Source: Actinomycetes bacterium
GTDB taxonomy: Bacteria; Actinomycetota; Acidimicrobiia; Acidimicrobiales; Ilumatobacteraceae
Reading direction: 5' to 3'
Assembly: GCA_027491335.1 (NCBI GenBank)
Contig: JAIXWJ010000003.1
Coordinates: 1-40,585, forward strand
DNA: 40,585 nucleotides
The notes beneath the pieces are model-generated. The model ran no database searches and was not told the DNA's origin. It saw nothing but the letters and a program-made list of their open reading frames with translations. How positions within the stretch are numbered: the first letter of the stretch is position 1; each line of letters starts with the position of its first letter. Below are positions 1-9,316 of this stretch, in pieces. Position numbers and translations under genes: made by a program.

Positions 1-2
1 CC

Positions 3-182
3 GAGTACGACGAGCTGGCCGATCAAATCGGTCACGTCCAGGTTGAACCTGGCGTCGAGTTCACCGCAGCCACATGGATTGTCGAGTTGTCGGCGCCCAT
101 CGGACCACTGTCGAGTTTCCGGGGATACACGAGACCAGCCGTTACGGAATCTTCGCTCGTGTCGGACGAAACCTGGAGCTAA
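3..182 (+). CDS. C-terminal end of an unknown protein (5'-truncated)
   Basis: An open frame runs in from the window edge and ends at TAA 180-182, leaving about 59 residues that end in ETWS. It is a mixed polar and hydrophobic segment with no motif I recognise. It is preferred over the two overlapping frames here because the next gene begins 2 bases after its stop behind a GGAG ribosome-binding sequence inside its 3' end, the tight spacing seen through this whole operon. Function cannot be assigned from the fragment. Confidence 0.55.
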   Translation, partial: EYDELADQIGHVQVEPGVEFTAATWIVELSAPIGPLSSFRGYTRPAVTESSLVSDETWS

Positions 183-184
183 GT

Positions 185-448
185 GTGACTGGGGTGCTCG
201 CCTACATCGCATTCGTGATGATTCTCACTGTGTGGTGTCTGGGGTGGTTGGGAATCAGTGCGTTCATCGGTTCTCTCCTTGATGTGCCAACAAAGGTGTC
301 GGTCGCATCCGGGGTGATTCTCGGGCCGCTTGGTGTTCTGTTCGTCCTGTTGTCGGGAGTGATTCAGAAGCGCAACACTCGAACAGCCGGACGGGCTACA
401 ACAACTTCGGTGGGTTCGGTTCCATTCCCAGGGGATCCGTTCGCATGA
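185..448 (+). CDS. Small two-segment membrane protein
   Basis: GTG start at 185, chosen because GGAG lies about 8 bases upstream (174-177) and the preceding stop is at 180-182; the ATG at 74 would overlap the upstream gene by over 100 bases. The product is 87 residues: a hydrophobic segment near residues 3-30, a short polar turn, a second near 38-58, then a basic and Thr/Ser-rich tail ending in PFPGDPFA. No family recognised. Its stop overlaps the ATG of the next gene (ATGA at 445-448), so the two are probably translationally coupled. A membrane accessory role for the following polytopic protein is inference. Confidence 0.6.
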   Translation: MTGVLAYIAFVMILTVWCLGWLGISAFIGSLLDVPTKVSVASGVILGPLGVLFVLLSGVIQKRNTRTAGRATTTSVGSVPFPGDPFA

Positions 449-1521
449 GCGACCCCTTCGTAGATCCATTCGCTGACACGGCCGTGGCGCCGGCAGTATC
501 GCCCGTCGGAGCATCCAATGATTCGCGAGTGCGTCGTTCGGTGTTGCCGGTATCGCTCCTGATCGTGTGCTTTACCGGGGCAACCATGCCGTGGGTGCTG
601 TTTCGACCTTTCGGAGACGAACGTCGCGGGTTCAACGTCACCGATGTTCCGGGAGGAATGGGGATCATCTGGACCCTGGTGCTTCTAGCGATCCCCGGCT
701 TCGCCCTCTTTATGGCGGGTCGACGGTCCGGTCTGATCATCATGGCCTTGGCCGGAGGAATGCTCGGCTGGATGGCGACGATCTCCGGGCTACTCCTTGG
801 AGTTGTCTCTTCTTTGTTGCCGTCCGTCGAGCTGGCCGGAATCGATCTCACCAAGACCCAGGTCGGCCAAGGACAAGGCGTGCCAGTGACCGTGTTGACC
901 AGTTTGATTCTTGGCTTCATTGCGATTCAGGCACTTCAGCGAGATGCTTCAAATGCGAGTTCGATCCGTGTTCCGGTCGCTCCGATTCTCGCGTTGACAC
1001 CACTCGTTCTTTTGGCGGTGAATCATCACAGCGAATGGCTCGAACTGGGAAATGAGAGCACCGCTGTCGTCGCTGCGGTTCCGGGCGATTCGCTGTATGG
1101 AAGCGGATTGCTATTGGTGGGTTCGTGGATTGCGGTTGGAACGTGGATCATCGCCCTCGTGTTGCGTCAGCGAATGGTCTACGTGTTCGCGGCCGCAATT
1201 TCGACAATCGTCGGGGGAGTTTCTGTTGTCTACTCGGTTCTCGTGTGGCTGGGTGGGAAGACCTTGGTTTGGTTGATGCCGCAATCGGTAGAAGGTTGGT
1301 CGTCGCTGCGCGTGGCGCCGGGCCTGTATGTGACGCTGGTTTCGGCATTGTTGCTTCTGGGGGTATCGCTCGCCACCTTCATTCCTTCGACTACCGAAAA
1401 GTCCGTTCAGGTGAACACAGCGGCCTCGTTGGGTGCCCGTACCGCTCGCACTTCGGATCTGGTCGGCGTCGTAATTCTGCTTCTGTTCGTGGTGTATGTG
1501 GTCGTCCGTGTCGTGACCTGA
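445..1521 (+). CDS. Polytopic membrane protein, unknown function
   Basis: 358 residues. A polar N-terminus (about 30 residues, beginning MSDPFVDPF) is followed by roughly eight hydrophobic segments, the last close to the C-terminus. No transporter signature, catalytic motif or ATP-binding motif is visible. It shares start/stop overlaps on both sides (ATGA at 445-448, TGATG at 1519-1523), so it sits in the middle of a compact membrane-protein operon. The N-terminal PFVDPF resembles the PFPGDPFA at the end of the upstream small protein, which may be coincidence. Function unknown. Confidence 0.75.
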   Translation: MSDPFVDPFADTAVAPAVSPVGASNDSRVRRSVLPVSLLIVCFTGATMPWVLFRPFGDERRGFNVTDVPGGMGIIWTLVLLAIPGFALFMAGRRSGLIIMALAGGMLGWMATISGLLLGVVSSLLPSVELAGIDLTKTQVGQGQGVPVTVLTSLILGFIAIQALQRDASNASSIRVPVAPILALTPLVLLAVNHHSEWLELGNESTAVVAAVPGDSLYGSGLLLVGSWIAVGTWIIALVLRQRMVYVFAAAISTIVGGVSVVYSVLVWLGGKTLVWLMPQSVEGWSSLRVAPGLYVTLVSALLLLGVSLATFIPSTTEKSVQVNTAASLGARTARTSDLVGVVILLLFVVYVVVRVVT

Positions 1522-1910
1522 TGAATACGGTCCTCCGTCAATGGAGTTGGACCAATCAATTGGTTGCTTCTGCCGGAGTGGCGGCAGCTGGAAGCTTCGG
1601 GGTTGCGATTGGCGGCATGTTCGAATTCCAATGCCCGTTCGCATCGTTTGGGTTGGCGTGTGCCGGGTGTGGTTGCTCCCGCGCCGTCACGATTGCTGTT
1701 CAGGACGGTGTGATTGCTGCGTTTGAACGACAGCCCTCGGCGTTGCTTTTGGTCGCTGGGCTGATTGTTTCAGTCGCGGTATCCACAATTGCCGTGGTTC
1801 GTGAACGTAGAGATCGAGTGATCGCACGATTTACGCCGCGAATCATGCTGAGTGGATTGCTGATCCTGGCGGCAGCAAACCTCGCATTTCAACTGAACGC
1901 GAATCTCTGA
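1521..1910 (+). CDS. DUF2752 family membrane protein
   Basis: 129 residues, ATG overlapping the upstream stop by one base. Residues 38-54 carry the DUF2752 signature: a CP pair (C38-P39), the spacer, then C-x-G-C-G at 47-51 and SRA at 53-55. The usual second CP is CA here. Hydrophobic segments flank it (about 13-33, 75-95 and 108-125). DUF2752 proteins are small membrane proteins of unknown biochemical function, common in Actinomycetota and Bacteroidota. The conserved cysteines suggest a redox or metal role, which is inference. This is the last gene of the operon and is followed by a palindrome (1922-1973) that may terminate it. Confidence 0.85.
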   Translation: MNTVLRQWSWTNQLVASAGVAAAGSFGVAIGGMFEFQCPFASFGLACAGCGCSRAVTIAVQDGVIAAFERQPSALLLVAGLIVSVAVSTIAVVRERRDRVIARFTPRIMLSGLLILAAANLAFQLNANL

Positions 1911-1921
1911 ATTCACACCAC

Positions 1922-1973
1922 CGTTCTGGGTAACCAAAGTGCCCGTTTTCGGCCACATTTGGTACCCAGAACG
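1922..1973. repeat. Palindromic intergenic element, copy 1
   Basis: Left arm CGTTCTGGGTAACCAAAGTG (1922-1941) and right arm CACATTTGGTACCCAGAACG (1954-1973) pair over about 19 bases with two single-base bulges. The loop itself contains CCG-TTTT-CGG. A near-identical copy in the same orientation lies at 6545-6594. Both copies sit between convergent coding regions and 4-6 bases from a minus-strand stop codon. Bidirectional terminator or REP/MITE-like element are both possible; no T-tract follows. Confidence 0.8.
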
Positions 1974-1978
1974 CGGGG

Positions 1979-2032
1979 TTACTCGATGTACTTCTGGACC
2001 CAGTCGACGATCTCGTGGCGTTTATCGAGTGA
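1979..2032 (-). pseudogene. Possible 3'-end gene relic (in-frame tail after stop)
   Basis: On the minus strand, 17 sense codons followed by TAA (1979-1981) directly continue the frame of the secreted-protein gene after its TGA at 2033-2035. The encoded tail ends in KRHEIVDWVQKYIE, which looks like the amphipathic C-terminus of an ordinary cytoplasmic protein and unlike the secreted protein before it. Its TAA lies next to the palindrome at 1922-1973, just as the clpC stop lies next to copy 2. It may be a captured gene end, a readthrough extension, or chance. Parent gene not recognised. Confidence 0.35.
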
Positions 2033-2701
2033 TCACAGTCCGGCCCTAGGGCAGGCTCCGTCCACGAATCGCTCGGAGGGTTTTGGAGCAGGCACCCCCA
2101 AGACATAGGTGTAGATCCTCATGCGGCAGGTGGTGGTGACCCCACGACCGTGGTACACGTGCTGGAAGCCTCCGTTGACACAGCGCTTGATGATGCGGAC
2201 TGACTTGTAAGCGGCAGCCTCGGTATAGACCGTCACGAATCCTGACCCGTTGTCAAAGCGCCCATCTTTCGTGCCAACAGTGGACTCGGTGTATCCGTCC
2301 GTACGTGGCGGAACCCCGCCGTAGTTGGTGAGTAGGACACCCTTTCGAGTGGTGTAAGTGCCGGGTTTCAGATTGACCACGGTGGGAACGGCCTTCTCTT
2401 CAACAAGAGTTTCGGAGCCATTGACACATGGTCCCGAACCTGCGGACTCCACGTACCAAGGAGCTGGCTGGCCAACGACAGGACCTCCCGGAGCAGGCTT
2501 GACGCATTGAGCGTTGGGGTAGCCGGGGATCGCGCAGATAGTGGTCGTCGGGGCGGGCGGCTTGGTGGTGGCGGGCGGCCGTGGTTTGGTGGTTGTCGGT
2601 GATTTGGCCGAACCGGAACCAGCAGCCATCACGACAACGAGCAACGAGGTGAGAACCGCACCGACAATGAGTCTGCGAGCCTGATGCATGTTTTGGGTCA
2701 T
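2033..2701 (-). CDS. Secreted protein with Thr/Pro-rich linker
   Basis: 222 residues. The N-terminus has basic residues then a hydrophobic core (about 11-28) and AxA-like small residues, a classical secretion signal probably cleaved near residue 32. A low-complexity Thr/Pro/Lys linker follows (about 34-55), as in many actinobacterial cell-wall-associated proteins. The remaining globular part contains six cysteines and several Tyr/Gly-rich beta-like segments. No domain recognised. ATG at 2701 is the first start; a second in-frame ATG five codons later would give the same signal peptide. Likely role is extracellular or at the cell surface, by inference from the signal peptide only. Confidence 0.7.
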   Translation of the reverse strand: MTQNMHQARRLIVGAVLTSLLVVVMAAGSGSAKSPTTTKPRPPATTKPPAPTTTICAIPGYPNAQCVKPAPGGPVVGQPAPWYVESAGSGPCVNGSETLVEEKAVPTVVNLKPGTYTTRKGVLLTNYGGVPPRTDGYTESTVGTKDGRFDNGSGFVTVYTEAAAYKSVRIIKRCVNGGFQHVYHGRGVTTTCRMRIYTYVLGVPAPKPSERFVDGACPRAGL

Positions 2702-2825
2702 GCTGGGTTAACGAACCACTGACTCTGTTTGTGACTGATTCTGTCGACATCTTGGCAACAGCCAGAGCCGACAGATTCAAACATCACCAATCAGGACCCA
2801 AATAGGACCCCTAAATCCGAGCCGC

Positions 2826-2915
2826 TTAGTCCGTGGTGTCGGAGTCGGGTGAGCCTTCGCCCACACCGGCCAACTCGACGGCCGACGGCGGCTTGAAGCC
2901 CTCAACCAAACGGAA
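2826..2915 (-). pseudogene. Duplicated clpC 3' end (29-codon remnant)
   Basis: Bases 2835-2907 are identical over 73 bases to 6607-6679 inside clpC, and similarity extends from the TAA stop (2826) to about 2915. On the minus strand it encodes the ClpC C-terminal tail from about residue 826, with only a few changes (final SDTTD instead of SDTSE). The frame is open further upstream to an ATG at 3014, but that part bears no resemblance to ClpC. Same orientation as the genuine clpC end 3772 bases away, so the two form direct repeats around the genes at 3071-6508. Confidence 0.85.
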
Positions 2916-3058
2916 ACATCCTCCATTGTTGGGTACCGCGCGAAAGAAGAGACAGCCAGTATCGAACTGGCCGCACCGACCGGGCCCCGACGAGGCATCG
3001 CACGTCAACAACATGGTCGGTGGTCGGCCAAAGCGAACTGGGACCCATGAGGTGAACC

Positions 3059-3064
3059 TATTAT
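3059..3064 (+). promoter_or_regulatory. -10 box TATTAT, leaderless start of 3071
   Basis: TATTAT ends 6 bases before the GTG at 3071, with no Shine-Dalgarno sequence between. A leaderless mRNA beginning at or next to the start codon is inferred. Confidence 0.6.
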
Positions 3065-3070
3065 TGGCTC

Positions 3071-4114
3071 GTGAACCCTCGTAGAGAATTCCGAGTCAAA
3101 GCCGGCGCAATACTGCTTGTGGCGCTTTCGGTTATTGCTGGATGTGGCGGAACGGAGTCGTCGAGCAAAGATCCCGAACGCGTGCTCGACGAGCCGGATG
3201 GTGGTGATGATTCGTCCGACCAAGATGCGACGGACGAAGAGACAGACAAACCCGAAGACACGACAACGACTAGCGCACCGTTTGCCTCTCCGGCAGACCC
3301 CCGAGAGGCACTAGGTCTCTACTCCTTTTTCAACGGAGGAATTCCGATTTCCGAAGTCTCCGTATCACAGTGCGGCCAATTCGCAGTGGCCTACGACGCA
3401 ATCACGCCACGCTTCCTTGAATTCTCGTCGAATCAATGGGTGGAGCGCTCAAAGTTGATGCCGGCCCTGCACAACTACGCACCGGACAGAGTATTGAGTC
3501 TTGACCTCAACCTCGACGGAGCATTGGAGTTTGTGTTCTTTTTCAACTCTGCCGAGCGAAACGAGGAGAAGCCGTTCGGATCGATCTTCTATCAAGTCGA
3601 CTGCGAATGGAAGTGGGGCGAGATCTATCAGGCAATGACCGGAACATCGACGAGAGCTACCAACCTCGACTTCGACGGTTCAAAGAATGAGCTCTTTGGA
3701 TACAACGTCGAAGATACGGCCGGGTATTTCGTCAAGCATGTACTCCGATACGCGCCTGCCAGTCGAGCGTTCGTGTACGAACCGATCGTTTACGACCCGC
3801 CGCCGGTCGCATGTGTCAGCGCATTTGCGAGCATGTACCGATCAGATAAACCAGATGTCATCGTCTCCTTCTACAACAACTCCGTGATTCGAACACTGCA
3901 GAATTGTCGTGAAGGTGACTGGATCATGGAGGCCAAGAAGCGTCGTTCGGAGTACGAGACGTTTGGAGACGCCGACTACTACGAGGGCAACGTCATCCTT
4001 CTTCAGGATGAAAACGCCAAGGACATCGTCGAAACTCTTTGTGCCTATGTCAACCCAAGTGGCTACTACATCTTTCGAAGAATAAGTCCCGTCTCTATTG
4101 CATGTGAGGATTGA
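3071..4114 (+). CDS. Secreted lipoprotein with FG-GAP/VCBS-like segments
   Basis: 347 residues, GTG start supported by a -10 box 6 bases upstream. Basic N-terminus, hydrophobic stretch and lipobox VIAGC with lipidated Cys25, then a long acidic Asp/Glu/Ser/Thr linker (about 28-75) and a globular domain. The globular part includes LDLNLDGALEFVF and LDFDGSKNELFG, Asp-rich turns like those of FG-GAP/VCBS beta-propeller blades; that assignment is tentative. The protein should be anchored on the outer face of the membrane. It is followed after 6 bases by the large acidic protein gene, so both are likely one unit. The pair lies between direct copies of the clpC tail and looks lower in GC than the flanking genes. 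Confidence 0.7.
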   Translation: MNPRREFRVKAGAILLVALSVIAGCGGTESSSKDPERVLDEPDGGDDSSDQDATDEETDKPEDTTTTSAPFASPADPREALGLYSFFNGGIPISEVSVSQCGQFAVAYDAITPRFLEFSSNQWVERSKLMPALHNYAPDRVLSLDLNLDGALEFVFFFNSAERNEEKPFGSIFYQVDCEWKWGEIYQAMTGTSTRATNLDFDGSKNELFGYNVEDTAGYFVKHVLRYAPASRAFVYEPIVYDPPPVACVSAFASMYRSDKPDVIVSFYNNSVIRTLQNCREGDWIMEAKKRRSEYETFGDADYYEGNVILLQDENAKDIVETLCAYVNPSGYYIFRRISPVSIACED

Positions 4115-4120
4115 CAGCAG

Positions 4121-6508
4121 ATGAATCAACCAACTTCAGTCAGCAGGCTTTCGTGGAGAGCGCTTTCATTGAGACCTAAGGCCTTGTTCTTGTTCTTGAT
4201 GATTGCCGTGGCTGGCGTGGCCGCATATCTCTTCGTGGGCAGTGAAGATGGTGACTCGGCCTCGACCAAGTCCATTGCGATGGCAGCGACGTTGGATGGA
4301 GATGAAGTCGATCATCTTCAATTCGGATCCCGGAGTTCGATCGAAGGTGTGCTTGCCGACGCATTCCGTATGCGCCTCGACGGGCTGCCGTTGGAGATGA
4401 AGGTTCTTGACGACGACGAAATTCGTCCGGTTCGGTTTCACGTCGCACCAAATGGACGAATCGCGCTTGTCGGGGTTCGAGACGAGTCTCAGGGCCTCGT
4501 GCTCGTCGATCCGAAGTCCGGCAAAGAAGTCGAACTGATCGAGTATGACGATGTCTCGATTTCGGCGACATTCGTGCAAAGCAGTAGTCAGTTCTTCGCG
4601 ACGGTTGCGGAAGAAGATCGAAGCCGTTGCATCGGAGTCGATCTGCGTGGCAATCAAACGCTCATAGGCCGGGGCTATTGCCAGGTTCTCACGTCAGGTG
4701 ATGTTCTGGCAATCGACGAAGATGACGACTCCGATGATGTAACGGTCGTCAAGGCAAATAGCACTGGTGAGCAAACGGGTCGATACGACTTCGAAATGGC
4801 CGAGATCGCTGTTATCGCGGACGGGACACTTGCCTTCGGTTACCAGCGAGACGGCGTGGATGAACGTCCTCTCCTGTCCGTTTTTGACTTCCGCGAGGAA
4901 GAGGTATGGCGACAGCCAGAAGATGCTCTTTCCGCCGAAGTGGTCGATGAATCACAGGGCGGCATCCTGATCGCCGTGGATGTTGGCAATGAGGAAGTCA
5001 GTATCGAGCTGGTCAAGAGCGTCGACGATGGTGCGGAAGTGACGACAATCGCAAGCGCCGAAGAAGTTTCGGTCTTTGTGGCCAACGCGGGAGAGACCAT
5101 CATTGTCGGGGAGTCAATGGCCGACAAAGAGATCGACGAGTGGCGGCTTGTATCGAATTCGGGTGTCGCCAGCGAAGATGTGTTTTTCGAAGAAACCTTG
5201 ACCTCTTGGTTCGAAGTTCCATCCCTGAATCGAGTCGTCGCCTTTGATGGCTCCAAAGGGGAGGTTTACAGTGGCTCGATCGATGGTGGTCTCGAGTTCG
5301 TGGATGATGTCGATGCCGATTTCATTTCGGTCTACGTCTCCGGTCAAGATGTTTTCGTCCACGCCTCCGACACTTTCTATTTGCTCGATACTCAGTCGAA
5401 CGAACTGTTCCGACTTTCAAACGATGTTGCGGAAGTCCAGTTCGTTTCGGAGGATTCCGGAGTAGTCGTCTTCACGGATGACGACGAGAACAGCAGACTC
5501 GCTCGCTTCGTCGACGGTGCCTTGGTCGACCTCGACGAAGATGACAACATTTTCTCGGTGTTGATTGGCGGAGACGGGTTTCTCTACTACACGACGTCGG
5601 ATTTTGACGGGGACAACCTCACGCTGAAAGCGATCAAGTTGCAAGAAGATCGTGGGCGCCAAGGTTCCGAGGTGAGCAAAGACATTGCTGATGAAGTACT
5701 GCTCGGGTCGGCCGTCACACGTTGGAATACGGGTGTGGAGCCGTCGTACTCTCGTGCGTTCGAAGCCATAATCGATGAACGCCGGCGCGCTTGTCGTGAT
5801 GAAGGTCTCGAGATTCTCGAAGTGTCCGGCACCACGACGCTGCAGTCGATACCCGGTCAGGGAAGTGTCATCTGTCTGACGGTCACCGAATCCGACGTCG
5901 CCGGAAATCCCTATTTTGGTGTCGAGGTGTCCAACGATGCCGATTTTGACCTCGCGATGACCATTGAAATGGACGGGGACACGCTGTACGAGGCCGACGA
6001 CCAAATGGAAGGTGGGAAAATCGTCTCGTATAGCCCCGTGCGAGACGACATGTTTTTGGAAGTTGGCACCTATCGATTGAAGGTGTTCCCCGTCGAAGGT
6101 GGTGGGGTCTCGGCTCCGACGGCCATTCGATTCTTCACGACCACCACCACCTCTTCGGAGTATTCCGAGGTGACGGGCAGTGAGTCATTCTCGACTTCGG
6201 GTTGTGACTACATCTTGGAGAGCAGCGATTACTCGGTGGTTGTCGAAGTTACTTACGACTTCACCAACGTTCTCTGCATCGAAAGACTTGCAACAGACAC
6301 GATTCTGCTGTTCGAGATTGGGACTGTGTACGACGGTTCGTATCTTGACGTCAATTACGACTGTGATGATTTCGGTGGCGATTTCTATCTCGGTAAGTAC
6401 TCAGAGCTTCAGTTGGCCGGGAAGGGTTACAACCGTTGCTCGATTACCGAGATTTGGCCAAGTGACGGCTCAAATGGGGAGCTGATCGTCTCGTACGGTG
6501 GTGAGTGA
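4121..6508 (+). CDS. Large acidic membrane-anchored extracellular protein
   Basis: 795 residues. A basic N-terminus and a hydrophobic segment (about 21-39) form an uncleaved anchor or signal; the rest is strongly acidic, with many Asp-Asp and Glu-Asp pairs, and alternates short hydrophobic strands with Asp/Gly turns. This periodicity suggests a beta-propeller (about 60-500) followed by beta-sandwich-like domains with several cysteines near the C-terminus. No named family or catalytic motif recognised. Acidic surfaces of this kind often bind calcium, but no canonical calcium-binding loop is certain. Co-transcribed with the lipoprotein upstream (6-base gap), which suggests the two act together at the cell surface. 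The palindrome at 6545-6594 follows and may terminate the unit. Confidence 0.65.
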   Translation: MNQPTSVSRLSWRALSLRPKALFLFLMIAVAGVAAYLFVGSEDGDSASTKSIAMAATLDGDEVDHLQFGSRSSIEGVLADAFRMRLDGLPLEMKVLDDDEIRPVRFHVAPNGRIALVGVRDESQGLVLVDPKSGKEVELIEYDDVSISATFVQSSSQFFATVAEEDRSRCIGVDLRGNQTLIGRGYCQVLTSGDVLAIDEDDDSDDVTVVKANSTGEQTGRYDFEMAEIAVIADGTLAFGYQRDGVDERPLLSVFDFREEEVWRQPEDALSAEVVDESQGGILIAVDVGNEEVSIELVKSVDDGAEVTTIASAEEVSVFVANAGETIIVGESMADKEIDEWRLVSNSGVASEDVFFEETLTSWFEVPSLNRVVAFDGSKGEVYSGSIDGGLEFVDDVDADFISVYVSGQDVFVHASDTFYLLDTQSNELFRLSNDVAEVQFVSEDSGVVVFTDDDENSRLARFVDGALVDLDEDDNIFSVLIGGDGFLYYTTSDFDGDNLTLKAIKLQEDRGRQGSEVSKDIADEVLLGSAVTRWNTGVEPSYSRAFEAIIDERRRACRDEGLEILEVSGTTTLQSIPGQGSVICLTVTESDVAGNPYFGVEVSNDADFDLAMTIEMDGDTLYEADDQMEGGKIVSYSPVRDDMFLEVGTYRLKVFPVEGGGVSAPTAIRFFTTTTTSSEYSEVTGSESFSTSGCDYILESSDYSVVVEVTYDFTNVLCIERLATDTILLFEIGTVYDGSYLDVNYDCDDFGGDFYLGKYSELQLAGKGYNRCSITEIWPSDGSNGELIVSYGGE

Positions 6509-6544
6509 TCAGCGATTCGATCTCTGAGAATCGCCAGAAACACG

Positions 6545-6594
6545 GTTCTGGGTAACCAAAGTGCCCGTTTCCGGACACATTTAGTACCCAGAAC
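6545..6594. repeat. Palindromic intergenic element, copy 2
   Basis: Left arm 6545-6563 is identical to copy 1; the right arm CACATTTAGTACCCAGAAC (6576-6594) differs by one base. The loop has CCCG-TTT-CCGG. It lies between the convergent ends of the acidic-protein gene (6508) and clpC (6598), only 3 bases from the clpC stop codon. No poly-T tract on either side. It may act as a two-way terminator or be a REP/MITE-type repeat. Confidence 0.8.
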
Positions 6595-6597
6595 GCG

Positions 6598-9162
<2,565 letters not shown>

Positions 9163-9168
9163 GGAGTC

Positions 9169-9174
9169 ATGCTA
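9169..9174 (-). promoter_or_regulatory. -10 box TAGCAT of clpC
   Basis: On the minus strand TAGCAT is followed by 6 bases and the clpC ATG, with no ribosome-binding sequence, which indicates a leaderless transcript. Confidence 0.6.
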
Positions 9175-9222
9175 CCTATGGCCCGAGGGTGAACGAGGTG
9201 GCGGGGACACACCGAAACACGT

Positions 9223-9249
9223 GTGAGACATGGCTCACCGATTGTCTCA
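9223..9249. promoter_or_regulatory. Nested inverted repeats, possible operator
   Basis: Two inverted repeats overlap between the divergent clpC and alkylsulfatase genes: GTGAG-N6-CTCAC (9223-9238) and TGAGACA-N12-TGTCTCA (9224-9249). They resemble a Crp half-site arrangement, but the GTGA...TCAC spacing is 8, not the canonical 6. The regulator is unknown. Confidence 0.45.
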
Positions 9250-9304
9250 AAATGTTGTCAAATCGGGGAATAATCGAAGGAAATCTCGCGCATCGGCGGG
9301 CATC

Positions 9305-9310
9305 TAAGGT
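9305..9310 (+). promoter_or_regulatory. -10 box TAAGGT of the sulfatase operon
   Basis: TAAGGT ends 6 bases before GTG 9317, which favours that codon over the GTG at 9314 as the leaderless start. Confidence 0.5.
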
Positions 9311-9316
9311 GCGGTG

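Larger units (their letters stand above)
2702..3070. other. Intergenic region holding the clpC-tail duplicate
   Basis: About 370 bases without a convincing complete gene. The first 120 bases probably hold the promoter of the minus-strand secreted-protein gene, and include a short direct repeat AGGACCC near 2795-2815. Positions 2826-2915 duplicate the 3' end of clpC. The remainder leads to the promoter of the lipoprotein gene at 3071. Short open frames here read as shadows. Confidence 0.6.

Noticed and set aside
1922-1973. Integron attC site
   Set aside because: The arms lack the RYYYAAC/GTTRRRY boxes, and no integron integrase is present.
2826-3014. 62-codon minus-strand gene over the clpC-tail duplicate
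   Set aside because: Only the last 29 codons resemble ClpC; the rest has no support, so it is treated as a remnant and not a gene.
9222-9239. Canonical Crp site upstream of clpC
   Set aside because: GTGA and TCAC are separated by 8 bases, not the 6 of the consensus.
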